From NCBI GenBank assembly GCA_013400155.1, contig VXBM01000767.1, positions 138,594 to 202,593 on the forward strand: DNA of 64,000 nucleotides, written 5' to 3'. The notes below the pieces were generated by a model that did not search any database, was not told the origin of the DNA, and saw only the letters and a program-made list of their open reading frames with translations. A program made the position numbers and the translations under genes. Source of the DNA: Helopsaltes ochotensis (lineage: Eukaryota; Chordata; Aves; Passeriformes; Locustellidae). Each line of letters opens with the position of its first letter. Within the stretch, counting starts at the first letter, position 1. This document shows, one piece after another, positions 23,760-35,425 of this stretch.

Positions 23760-24200
23760 ATTAACAGGACAAATTAACCCAAATACCACACGCAATTCAT
23801 CTACCATTTCACCTGATTGACACCCGTATCCACCCACTCACTATTACCCTAATGAAGATGTCATAAAAACTCTTAGTTACTTAAAAGCCAGTAATTAGTA
23901 CAGTTTAAAGATGTATAAACCGAGGAGCTGTCACGCCATCCACCCGGTGGGGTAGCTATTAGTGAAATGGAAACAGGGAAGGCCTGGCATGCAAAACGGG
24001 AGCTGTGTGATCTGAATAATTCAATTTTTGCCAGCGGTGGCACACAGCAGAGCCTGATGGATATTCCCATCTCCAAGGGACCCAGTGTCTGCTTTGACAC
24101 CGCGGCTTTGGGGCAGCTTTGGCTCTGCACAGAGCCTGCCTCTCTCAGCTGCTGGCAGGGCAAGCCAGAGGCACTGGTGTTATGTTGCTTGGGCAAATCC
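23760..24200. promoter_or_regulatory. Candidate conserved noncoding element
   Basis: Repeat-free stretch combining homeodomain-like words (GTAATTAGTAC, CTATTAGTGAAATGG, GAATAATTCAATTTTTG), a GATTGACA TALE-type core near 23814, and retained CpGs (GTCACGCC, CACCCGG, AAACGGG, AGCGGTG, CACCGCGGC). Open frames on both strands (107 and 88 codons) overlap and are not coding-like. It resembles the 6.15-7.0 kb pair in texture but is less CpG-rich. Function is inferred, not shown. Confidence 0.35.
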
Positions 24201-24239
24201 CACTATTTGAAATTTAAGCTTTACATCAGTTAAGATTTG

Positions 24240-26150
24240 TAAGACTGACTCTCTTTTTTTTTTCCCCTCAACCATTCTCTTTCTTTCTAGGCAGAACAGG
24301 GTTAAAAAGCACCTGCCAGTAATCTGTGGGTAAGGATATGTCCAGGGTTTATTAGCTCTTCTAAACAACTCAGAGTTGAAATTTTCCATGAGAAATTGCC
24401 CTTGCACTTGTAGAACTTTCAGGAAAAACAACTTGAAAAAAAAAATCCCCAAACTCAAACTGTTCTTATTTTTTCAGTGCAAAATTAATTTTTACCCTTC
24501 TCTAGCATAATAGGGGCTTGCAGAGTAAAACCATTCCTACGAACCCCAGCCCTGTTGTGACACTATGTGACACCTGCAACATTGCAGTAGGTTGTTATGT
24601 CAGATGAAATAATACAGGGCTACACCCCATCGTGTTAGCAGGTTATCATCTGCTGTGAAGAATTTTAACTCATTAAGCCACATGATGCAGTATTAATTTA
24701 TTCAAGAATAGTTCTGAACGTTTGAAACATGGATCAGTACCTGAATTATTCCGCTGAGCTCACTCTCTTTTTCTCATCCATAAAAGTGACAGAAGTCAAA
24801 ACCATTGCTTTTTGAAATAGGTCAAAATTGTGGCTCAATGCCAACTCAGTGTATTTTTCTTTTTTTATGTGTGGGTGGGGGGAGGTTTTTTAACATGACT
24901 AATATGGAACCACAAAGATCTAGCAGAATAAACAAAAGAAAGGTTGGAGGTTTTTTAATAGAAGATTTCATAGTGACGATTAGCAGGCTATAGAACTTTT
25001 ACTTTACAAAGAGACACTATAAAGGAAGTGGCTGTTTATTCAGTTCCTGGGAAAATAACTAAATGCTGTCTGGTATTTATTCAGCTGAATTATTAGAATA
25101 GCATTTGCCCCTATACTTGAAGTTGTGTCAGCATTTCCATTATGAAGCTTACCACTTAAACTCAACACAGAAGCAAATTGATTAATAAATAAAATCAACA
25201 CAAATGAGTCAAATTAGCTTTTTATAAAGTTAAATTGCTTTTTAAAATTCTGACTATTTAAACAAGATGTTGAAAAGAACAAAGAGATGCTACTAACAAG
25301 CTGTACCAGAAAACCTTCAGGATGCTTTTGTAGTGCTAAATATATAAAATGTCCTTGAAGAAGCAGTTAAATTATTTTCTCAGTACATATCAGAATAAAG
25401 ACAAAATTGGGAACTATTTAATTTCATTTGTTCATTTGAAGTTCTTTGCCTTTGTAAAGACAGAAATTTACTTTCATTTTGAATTTCAGGTAATTTATCT
25501 ATTTTTCATCATTTTAAAGTTAGAGGCTGATTTCCCATTTCAAAATTCCAGTGAACTGAATATCTTGATAAAGATTTTGTCTAATATGATTAAAAAGCTT
25601 TCATCAATAATTAGAAAAGGATGGTTTCACTTGAAAGATATGCACTCTTCCAAGTATTTAAAAAAATCATAATTTTCAGTCACTATAAAAAATTGCAGGA
25701 TGCTTCTACTCTGGCAATATATGTGCAATCACACTTTTAGTACTATTAAATTGAAGCTAGTCTGGTGTGCAAAATTACAGACTTGAACAGGTTTTTGAAA
25801 AATATTTGTCAATTTCTCTTTTTTTGTTTGGGAAGTAACAGCTACAAATTCCAAGTACTGAAAATGCTAAATCTCAGCCTGGAAGGATCTTTGCTACAGT
25901 CACATAGGTGTTTTCCAGACCCAAAAAACAACAGCACTCCTGCTAACCCGGGGCAGAAGGCTCAGCTTTCCAAGTGGTACAATTTTGTGGGGAGCTTGGC
26001 TCTGATCATCTGGTTGTTTTTTGGGGTGCCAGTTTGTTGACTTCAGGCACCATCAGCTAACCACGACATCTTCCCTCTCTTCCTCAGCCCCGTGTCCCAG
26101 AACCTCATCCTCCTTAGTGGGAGGCACTGTCTTGTTTTCTAGTAATTATT
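24240..26150. other. AT-rich unique noncoding DNA, no gene seen
   Basis: Low-GC sequence with many stops. The frames at 25349-25672 and 25765-26040 have no recognisable domain. 24560-24730 (CATCGTGTTAGCAGG, CATTAAGCCACATGATG, TATTAATTTATTC) may hold a small conserved element. There is a TTTTTT/GGTGGGGGG simple stretch near 24855-24890. Confidence 0.5.
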
Positions 26151-26179
26151 TAACTTGTAGTACCCCCCACTAAGCCCCC

Positions 26180-26730
26180 CTGATGATATTCCTTCTATTT
26201 TTGATGCCAGCACTTCTTCTAGTCCTTACGAACCACCCAGGCGATGAGAGAGACAACCCACGGATGTCCCTGCGTCAGCATTCCCCATCGCTAAGCTCCG
26301 AAATGAAACGTGGGAGCCCTAACACTTGTAGTTACAGCAAGGTTCACCCCAGGACCGGCTCGTTGTGCTGCCACAATATACACCCTGTTATTATTGATAA
26401 CATTATTATATCGCCTCCAGCAAAGCTCTCCCTCGCCGCTCACAAAGCCGCCCGTACGGAAATATCCGTGGCATTAGTCCTGACATCCTCGGGATTGCAT
26501 TTAATGTCTGTGCCACCTGAAGTAACCCCCTGATACCTGATCATGATGCTAAGCTGTTTATTTATTTATTCTTCCTTATTTCCGATGGTGAAGATGATTA
26601 ATGCCGCTCCCTTTGCTGCATTCACCTCTGCTTTCTGGGGGCTGTCCTTGAAGGACATCCGCTTACTGAAAACGCTGATAAATCTAATCTTTCCTTGTCA
26701 GGCTATGCAAATGATGACTTTATCAGAACC
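26180..26730. promoter_or_regulatory. Candidate conserved noncoding element
   Basis: Long repeat-free stretch with unusual CpG retention for the window (CACCCAGGCGATGAG, CACGGATG, GCTCCGAAATGAAACG, CTCGCCGCTC, GCCCGTACGG, ATATCCGTGG). It also carries AT-rich cores (GTTATTATTGATAACATTAT, GATTAATGCCGC, CGCTGATAAATCTAATC) and a perfect POU octamer ATGCAAAT at 26705-26712. The 116- and 102-codon frames here have no protein-like features. Retained CpGs with TAAT/GATAA/octamer words suggest an enhancer; this is inference from texture. Confidence 0.4.
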
Positions 26731-28595
26731 TGGGAGCAGCTACTTTGTGAGCGTGAAAAGCCACTGGAAGAAACTCCAGTGGACAGCAATATATTTCTTT
26801 ATAAGAAAAAGAAAAAGGAATGGGCTCCTACAGCCAGCGGTAGTGATGTAAACCACTGCACCTTTGAAGAGTACAGCACAGTTCAGATTATGCAATAGAG
26901 AAGTAAAGCATAAGTGGGAACCTGGAAATTTCAGGACATTGTCTTTAGGGTGAAAGAGCATTTCTGGGGAATACTAGCAAACCCACACATTTTACACTGG
27001 GCAGCAACTCCATATTTGATAGCTGTTACTGCAAAATCCAGGAGAGTATTTCATGTTAAACAAATGAATCAGACGACTCTATTTCCTATCCCCACCCTCC
27101 AGGTCTCAAAGAGATTACGATTTTTCTTGGAGAATATTAATTAATCAGAATGATTCATCATACAGTTCCTGTGAACAACCCCAGGTCTCTACAGATTTTC
27201 TCACAAGTTTGGTTAGAGACAATCTTGACTATACCCCATCTAAACATTCACGGAGAACATGTCTGATGTTTCCCTTGGGATATTTTCTATCTTTACCAGC
27301 ACCTCCTGCTCCAGACTCTGAACACACTTTCTGCAAAATCATGCCAGCTGCAAAAGCACCCAGATATTTACCAAATATCCATTTATGAAATTATAATTTG
27401 GCTCTCAGTGAGTTAATAGGATTGTATTTCAAGAAACTTGTATTAGTTTCTGTTTTCTGCATATGTCCACATAGATGAGTTTAGAGCAAGAATTTATCTA
27501 CAGTGTGCTGTCATTTTTGTTTTGGGAAGGCTGTTTCAAATGAAGGAATTCTGTATAATCTCAAAAAGGGAACAGATTAGATGAAGTTGGTCATTTCTTG
27601 TAAATGTGCTAAAGGCTGTGACAATGCTATTGACACCGTGGTGGCACAAGCACACCAGTGAGGTGAAGATATTAAAATGCAGTACCTTTTCCAAATATGA
27701 CTAAAATTTGGCATTGCTTTTCAAGTGTCTCTGTTGTTCTTAGGAAAGAATCAAAAAAAATCTCCCCACTGAAAGTCACGGCCTGCTTCTGGATGAGACC
27801 ACTGCTTGTACAGACAAGGCATAAAATGCCTTATGCCTTTATTTCTCTCAACAGAGAACAAAGGGAATGGTGGGAAAGATGGGGGCACCAGTTAATTGTC
27901 CCTCATTGACTGGCTCATGGTTACCTCTAACATACACTGTACCTTAATCCAGCATACCAGTTAGGATACAACATAGAAGGAGCTAGAATTGCTAGCTAAA
28001 ATTTGTTCCAACTCAAACAAATTTAATGCTGGGTTGCATATTTGGTTGGCTAAATTGTGTCTGAGTTTAATTTCCACATGTCTGTGTGTTTCTCTGAGTC
28101 AGCTGGACTAAGAAGTGAGGCATTATAGGAAAACCTGCCCTTGTGGTGCTGCCAGCTGGGTCAAATGTAGCATCCAGACTTTCAGAGAAATCCACTGGGT
28201 GGGATCTCCTACTCACTTTCTTTTGAGACTGTGAAGGTTCCAGATTTGTAGATCAGATTTGTAGAATGATGATGAGAACCTGACACTAGAGCAGAAAGTT
28301 CACCAACTCACAGGGATGCAGAGGAGGTGACTCTAAGCTACACACCCACCTTCTCAGAGAAGACCTCTGCACAAGGCTGGATGTCACCTTTTAACCTCTG
28401 TGACTTCTGCCAGTGACACTTAACCAGCCCCCAGAGCAAGTGCTTTGCCTCTCTGTTTCTAACAGACACAGTTTCCAAGCAGCAGGTTTCATGCATTTGA
28501 GGCTTTGACTTGTTATTTCAAAGAGTGAAATTACCTGTCGGGGACATTTGCTATATAGTTTTACCACCACAGTAGAACTATTTTAAATACTACTA
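26731..28595. other. Unique noncoding DNA, no gene seen
   Basis: No gene or interspersed repeat recognised. A short direct repeat AGATTTGTAGA/TC occurs twice at 28239-28266. Confidence 0.5.
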
Positions 28596-28607
28596 GATTA
28601 TTAAAGT

Positions 28608-28825
28608 TCTCCTTCAGGAATACTTTAGAAATAATTTTGCTGCCCTCTAGCCTACTGTTGAAATCTCTCTAGCATGCCAGCATTATCCTTCAGGAGTGCT
28701 TCTGAAATAGCTTTACTCTCTTTATTGTCCTTTTCATTACTATTGAAATCCTTCCAGCATGCTGAAGTTAACCTTCAGCGAGATGCCAGAATAACTTTCA
28801 CATTCTGGAAGGGTTTCAATACTGA
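28608..28825. repeat. Diverged tandem repeat (2-3 units of about 76-85 bp) with nested hairpin
   Basis: Units share CCTTCAGG/C at 28611, 28687 and 28772, followed by a GAAATA/GAATAA word, and TTGAAATCTCTCTAGCATG (28658) versus TTGAAATCCTTCCAGCATG (28743), a spacing of 76-85 bp. The last part folds: TATTGAAATCCTTCCAG (28741-28757) pairs with CTGGAAGGGTTTCAATA (28805-28821) at 16 of 17 positions. Inside, GCTGAAG (28761-28767) pairs with CTTCAGC (28773-28779). It could be a small decayed transposon-like unit, a structured RNA, or chance duplication. Not recognised as a known family. Confidence 0.55.
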
Positions 28826-28829
28826 TTTA

Positions 28830-31800
28830 AAGGATATCAAAATGCAGGTTTATGTCTTTTTTGTTTTGGAGTAAGGACTGTGGTGGCAAAAGGTAGATGC
28901 ATGAACTTCACTATGTTGTGTTTTGTGTTTATATAAACACATCTGACGACTGAGGCTGCAGTAATAGTGGTCCTGGAACCTAGAGAAAGTAATTTTTTTT
29001 AAAAGAGCTTCTAAAAATTGCCAAAGTATGAACTGAGGTGACAGCAGGGAATGTGATTTTGTTTGTTTAATGGACCTGCAGGTGAATTTTGCTGATCTTA
29101 GTCTGACAATGAAAGTTTTGAGGGCATGAGCCAAGTCCTTTCATTGTAATGAGAAAGATCACAAACCTTTGCCCCAAACTCTGACTGAACTCAAATTAAA
29201 TCTATTTTGAGGTGTGAAAAGTTCTTTTTTTTTTTGTTGCTGTGCATGTCTGGTTTCAGCAGGGGGAAACGTTCAGATACTGCAACAAAGACTGTGTCTG
29301 TAATGTTTCCAGTTCAACAGAATCAGAAAATCCCAGTATCTGGAAGACATTTCTAACAAACTCATGAACACCTGAGATAATTTAGCATTTCCCATCTATC
29401 TGATGCACAGCACCCTCCTTTGTTATTCATGCTTGTGATTCAGATCTCTGTATTAAATCAGACAAAAATATACACCAACCTGGTTCCCATGGTTGACCTA
29501 CAGGCAGAAAGCAAAATTCTAGTTTTTGCAAACGGCCCAAGGACTTCTGCTGGTGTTTGGTGGGGTGAGTGAGCCAAGAACCCACGTTTGATATTTCAAT
29601 TGAGTGCTAGCAAAACAAGGAGAGGACAAAATTTCAAGTGGCCCTCAGGAAACTGAGGGGCATAAAGGCATCATACACCTCAGCACCTCCTCCTGGGTAG
29701 CACGCTATATTTTATGGGGCCTGTCCTCAGGCTGATCACCTTACCCAGGCACTGTGGCCCAAGAGAAAGTGCCTTGTGGAAACCCAAAAGGCAGCTCAGC
29801 ACTCTTCTTGAATCCAGCAGGCTCCACAAAAGAGCCATTATTTAGGAACAAATAATTCTGATGGTTGCTGGCACTTTCGTGCTCTGGCATGCGGTCCTGG
29901 CCCTGCTCAAGTCTAGAGCTCTGACCAGAATCAACAGAATAAAAATTAAATGATTAATGCCTAAGCACTCACTCAGTGCTTCCTTCTCTCCATCCCTGGA
30001 TTTTTCCATTTTTCTCTGCAATTGCATCCACGACTAGTGGAGATCAGCTAGGACTGCAGGGGTCACTTATACTTCTCAGCAAGAAGCCCTAAGAGTTTTG
30101 ATCTAAGAAAATCTTCTGAAAGATTTCCTACTGTGCCAATAAGGAGTCTTATTAAACTTTCATAGGATATCCAATGATGTTTTTAAAACGGTTTGTCATG
30201 AATGGAAGCCTGTAGCTAAAGCAATATACAAACGCATTGATGTCATTTTTTTGTGAACACCTTATATGAATAATTGTAACAATACTACTATGTAGCTTAG
30301 AAATACAAATTTGAGGAACCTGATCACGTTTCTTCTTTCTTTCTTCGAATAAAATCCAGACTGTACATTGTGCACAGAAAAGGTGACACGCTTTTGCTCC
30401 TCTAGAAACCTAAGGGCAATAAGGTTATACACCCCTGTTTAAAGATCAATCCCATGTGCAAGGCTGCCTCCTGAATACCCAAGCTGCTCTGGAAAAAAAG
30501 CCCCAATGAACTGTGCCCATCTCCACCATGTGCTTTGAGGCAGTGAGCTCATTTTAACTGAGAGTATATCTGCACACAGGCAAAGAAAGAACCTACAGCA
30601 ATGTCCAACAGCAGACGTTTCAGTACAGCTAACGAGGTCCTGCTCCTGAAAAACTCCTGAACAGGAGCTGAATGTCGAGTACATGAATGAGACCTGAGGA
30701 TTAAAGTGAGAAAAAGGCTTATCTTCCTACAAGTGCTTTGCAGGATTAAGAACTACTCAAACGATGTAAAGCAGTGACAGGTTCTCCTCTCCAGATCATG
30801 AAACTGCCTCTTGGATTCAAGCAGGACTTGCAACGGTTTGCTTTATTTCATTACAAGCTCATTTAAATACTGGAGGAAAAACATTTAACCTTTCCATTGC
30901 TCAGAACTGCATCCCTGATTTGGTTTTGTACAGCGCTGTTGCTGGAAGATGTAGAATACAGTGGTAAAAGCAGTCTTGATCATGTTCTCTACCCCACGGT
31001 GTATTTGCCCTTTTCCCAAATTTCAAGTTGTGAACACCAGCTATTCCTCATCACGAGGGGACCTTTACTACAACAAAATATTATTTTAAAGCCATACTAA
31101 CAGTAATTGGAAGCAATTGAGTTTTATCAACTAACACAAACTGTGGGATTTCAGAGTTGGATTTCAGCTGGTATTTTAATGAAGTGTGGGCTAACAGCAC
31201 AAAATCTTCTGTCACTCCAGCAGCTGAGTTTCATATACAGACCTTTGATAGGGTGACCATGTGTTAACACTCACATGGTTCCAGCACATGAGTGTACACA
31301 CCAGCAGTCCACAGATCCATCACCCAGGTCAATTTTCTCCCCCCCTTCCCCATCCCAGTGAATGATCCAGTGCTGCGGGTACAAGCCCTTGTTCAGGCGC
31401 TGGAAAAGCCGATGGCAAAGCCCGACCTTTCCTGTTCCACACCACGTGTCTGCATTCCTGGTGTGGCACCCAGGACTGTCTGCTAGTCCGTGCACCTTGC
31501 AAATGCTGTCCTTTCCTGAGCCCTGCTGGGGTCAGTCCTGTGTCCATCACAGCATAGGAAAATTTTCCTGCTAACTGAAGTGCATGACTGGGCCTGTCCC
31601 TCGCACTGGCACTGGGGGGAGACCAAATTATGGACCTTCATCAGCCTGTGGCGTCTTTTACATTTAAAGCCACTTGGACCAAATCTTGAACCAACCTGAT
31701 TTTGGTCTCCTTCACATTTCATAACAAATTTTATACTGGCTAGGAATATTTCACTAAATCCTTCAAAGCGTGTAGACACCTTCATGGGAAGCGGATTTTT

Positions 31801-31880
31801 AAACTCAAAGTCCTTAGAGGAATGAGTCGGGAAGAGATAAAGTTCTCACTTATACTCAACAGGTTCCCACACTGCAGATG
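28830..31880. other. Unique noncoding DNA, no gene seen
   Basis: Frames at 31271-31785 overlap in several phases on both strands in a GC-moderate patch, with no recognisable domain. T-rich runs are near 28990-29000 and 29225-29237. A phrase at 29318-29360 weakly recalls a CR1 terminus but cannot be followed further. Confidence 0.5.
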
Positions 31881-31884
31881 AAAA

Positions 31885-32500
31885 GAAAATGTTCCAATGT
31901 TCTGTGAAGACCATCTAGAATTTTGCATAAACATTTAAAAGTATATTCATGATGATTTTTGCTCCATTGCAATTAAACAGATGATTTCATGTCATGGTTT
32001 ATACCTTCTCACAAAAATTCAGAGCACGTGTGATCACGTAACTTTTTTTAACTGGTTGGTTAAACAACTGGTATATTTAGTCTGGAAAGAATAACAGTAA
32101 AATTATATTTCACTATGACAAAAAGTTCATTTATCTGAAGGTATCAGAAAGAGCACAGGCTCCTTTGAATGGGCCATTTTTTCACTGAGAATAAGCTTTA
32201 TCATTTCACTTTTATTTCTGTGGGTTTCTCACCTCCAAACTTCATCCTTGACACAAATCACAAAAACTAACTAGACTACAATTTTGATGGAGAGAAGACT
32301 TTCCTTTTTAGGCAGCTGACCATAAATGATCTTATGAACTTGAAAGTGAAGATGAACTACCAAGCTGATCGGTACAACAATTTGATTAACTTAGAATTCA
32401 TTATCTGTAGTATTGCTATTTGGATAACTGCAAATTAACCAGAGAAAAGCAGTATGACTTTGCTTCAAGTTTAAGCTTTTCTCATTATAAATGCAAGACT
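31885..32500. promoter_or_regulatory. AT-rich candidate conserved region (weak)
   Basis: Repeat-free AT-rich DNA with CCATTGCAATTAAACAG, CACGTGTGATCACGTAAC (an E-box-like CACGTG plus TGATCACG half-repeat), ATTTGATTAACTTAG and GCAAATTAACC. It could be a conserved noncoding element. There is no coding or promoter signal. Confidence 0.25.
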
Positions 32501-32879
32501 GCTGCTGAAGATGAACTACTCAATTTAATTATATTGTAATCTGTTTAGTTTAGAACATACACCTACTATATCAGATTTCTCAATAAGCCTAAACGAGGCA
32601 AGAATTCCCTTTAGTTCGTTTTGATGCCTACTGTCCCAGCCTGCTTCAGGCTGAAACACCTTTCTCTTATGTTTCATAACACAAATGAAAAGAGACAAAC
32701 CACTGCAGAGTAACAATGTAAGTTTTCTAAGTTGGAAGCACTTTTGGCTCGGACACAAAAAATCTTAAGATTGTTTCAGGTATCAGATTATAGAAGTTAC
32801 AATCAAATATATTTTGAACTTTTGCTGCTACAGCATCTGTACAATAGGAGAACACTGCTAAGTCACTGCTGCTTTTCTT

Positions 32880-33300
32880 CCTAAATATACGTAGGAAGAA
32901 GGAAAGTTATTCTCATGCAAATGCGGACACGTATAGGTCAAATCGGATGTCTGCTGTCCTAAAAGAAGAATTTGGAAGATCAAAGAATTCAGATCAGTTT
33001 TTCCCAGGGAGAGGGAGATGCTCAGAGTTAAGTGGGTGGATAGAAAAATTCAAGGAAGCATGAACTTTTGCTCAGAAAATTTAACAACTGAGAGATGGGT
33101 GGAGAAATGGACATACAAACAGGCTGACAAGTACAAATACTCGATGCAAACAAGCATTTCCGGCTGGAGGGTCGACTACAGCATCACAATAGTCTCTTTT
33201 TGTGTACTAATCTGCAAGCTGTGTATATTCATGCAAATACAGGATTTGCATGTTGAAAGACAGTTACAGGAGTATATAAACCAGATTGTATAACAGCGCA
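32880..33300. promoter_or_regulatory. Candidate POU-factor element with an inverted octamer pair
   Basis: A perfect octamer ATGCAAAT lies at 32915-32922. A perfect inverted pair CATGCAAAT (33230-33238) and ATTTGCATG (33244-33252), separated by ACAGG, lies about 310 bp to the right. POU-domain proteins (Oct/Brn families) bind ATGCAAAT, and paired sites can recruit dimers. The surrounding DNA is repeat-free, with CpGs at GCGGACACG and ATCGGATG. The 91-codon frame at 33018-33293 spans it but shows no domain. The sites are seen directly; the role is inference. Confidence 0.4.
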
Positions 33301-35035
33301 TATTTTAGCACACTTAATTACAGCAAGCTGACTTCTAATATTTTTATTTTCTATGTGGTCTTCACAAAAACTACAACATGTGTGGCTAAATATTTCAGAA
33401 GTAGCCAAAGGAAATGATTTTTGGACAGTATGTTGGTCTACTTAATACCTCTTATCCCATTAACCAGGATTCATTCAGGTTTGCTGTATCCCACTAAAAT
33501 AACCAGTCAGCCATCCTCAGCTTTTTTCGCTGTGACCACATTTTTAACCAAAAGGGAATACTACGTGCTACTTAAAGGATGACAATTTTTACAGATTAAA
33601 CAATCACTTCTAATAACTTGGCTTCCCTTGTCTTGTGATTACAGGATGAGTATTTCTAATTGTCCAAAATTAGTTGATGAAATTATTTCTTGAACATCAG
33701 TGACTATAATGTGGCATGCAAGCAGAGCTGGTAAAATGCAGTTAGCACTTTAAATCATGTAACCTCACTTCTAGGCTTTTTTTAAATCACTGAAGCACTT
33801 TTGAATAGGTTCTTCTGTGAGCTAGAGCCAAAAGAAGAAAGGAAAACGTTTCAGAAGGATTTCAAGATAATTGATTTTTGTTTGTGTTCTGAACTTGAAA
33901 AAATGACAAAGTATTTCTGAGTTTTCTCGTAGGAAAACAGTAATTGAGAATCAGTTTAGGTCTGCGCAATGGGATTTTTGTCTCAGTAAGTTATATTAAC
34001 TAAATTTACTTCCTAAGCATGAAAAAAAATAAACTTTTTTTGTGACTCATCCTCATCTGAAGAACAATAGAGGAAGGATATTAGCTATAATCTGCATATG
34101 CCACTCCAGATGAGTAAGATGCAAGAGGGATGATTTTTAACACAGATAAGCAAGGGACAGATGCATTTTGGAGACTGTTCTGCAAGAGGTACAGGTCAAA
34201 ATAAGTTGACAGAAAAAAAATATTTTAAATTGCAAACTGTCTATGTTATTTCACATAGCACAGTTTTTTATTGCCTGGCTTTCTACACAACAGCATCAGA
34301 AGCATGTAACATCTGTCAGCTGTAGGATGTGCTTCTTGGTGGTCTGCAGAAAGGCCTTTCAAACAAAAAGCAAATATGTTTCCCCATGGCTTTGAAACCT
34401 CTCAATTTCTTTTAGAAAACTGTGCTATTCATTAATTACATGCTGAAATTTTTATGGGAGTGCATAAGTACCTGAACACAGGTGATAAATTTCTTAAAGG
34501 AACACTGAAAGATTGACAAGAGGAAAGACTACAATGATTAGTGTCTTCATAACTCCTTAGGTAGATATAATCTCCCAGTCTTTCTGAAGCAAATCATTAC
34601 AGAACTTTACTCATAAAACAACTAAAGTCTCCAACAATAAATTGACCAAGAGAAGGAAAACAGAAGCAGGGAACAATTCTGTAGATATACATTGTTGTCT
34701 CTTACCCACAGGTAAGATTTAGAATGGCAAGAATGTCAAGTTTCTAATATCTTACTAGAGGTAATGGCAAGAAAGGACAAAAAGCCAAAATACATGCATT
34801 TAAAAAAATTTTGTAAAAATAAAGGAATAGTTTCATTGTAAAAAAGAATCAGAACTTAAGGAAACTAAAACAAAACTTACACTTAAAAACAAAGATCATG
34901 GTAAAAAAATATTTTACAAAATAGGAACAGAATAGTTATGATTGGTAGCCAATAAGCTTATGACAAAGTCATTCTTTTCCATTGCAGAAGAAAATATTTG
35001 TTAATGAAGAATAATGCCTTGAAAATGTGATGTAA
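33301..35035. other. AT-rich unique noncoding DNA, no gene seen
   Basis: No open frame of note and no recognised repeat. Several A-rich and T-rich runs of 6-8 bases. Some parts (33290-33350, 33700-33770) look like slowly evolving AT-rich DNA, but I cannot separate them from background. Confidence 0.5.
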
Positions 35036-35039
35036 GTGC

Positions 35040-35425
35040 AGAAAAGTGGTGTTTATTTTTGGCTTGTGATGCTGACATCAACAATAGAGTGCTCATATTA
35101 ACCCACTGCCCTTAAAAATAAACAGCAGTGCACTTTAATCTTGGTGTTTTTACTTTTATCTGAGATTAGTCCCTCTGCTTTGTTGAACTACAATTAAAGG
35201 GGGAGAAAACATGTAGAAATTAAGCAAAAATTATGAGTACTTTTTAGAGCACAAGAACTTTATTAAATCCTCGTTTAGGCTGTTATGTCAAAACATTTCG
35301 AAGATGCATGAAGGCCCTGTGCCATTCCAGCTTTATGACCACAATCATTTATGTTAAACACTTAGGGAGTATTTATGTTCTCAGCGTTAAATATTAGTCC
35401 TTGCAAACACAGCTCGGGGTGCTTG
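35040..35425. promoter_or_regulatory. Candidate conserved noncoding element (weak)
   Basis: Repeat-free stretch with TTGATGTCAGCATC-like words on the minus strand, CAGTGCACTTTAATCTTGG, CTACAATTAAAGGGGGAG, ACAATCATTTATG and CATTTCGAAGATGC. The balance of CAAT, TTAAT and AAAG cores without simple repeats resembles conserved enhancer DNA. Nothing more specific can be claimed. Confidence 0.25.

Noticed and set aside
29318..29365. CR1 terminus (AGAATCAGAAAATCCCAG)
   Set aside because: Only the first few bases resemble a CR1 end and the following sequence does not continue into CR1 3' UTR.
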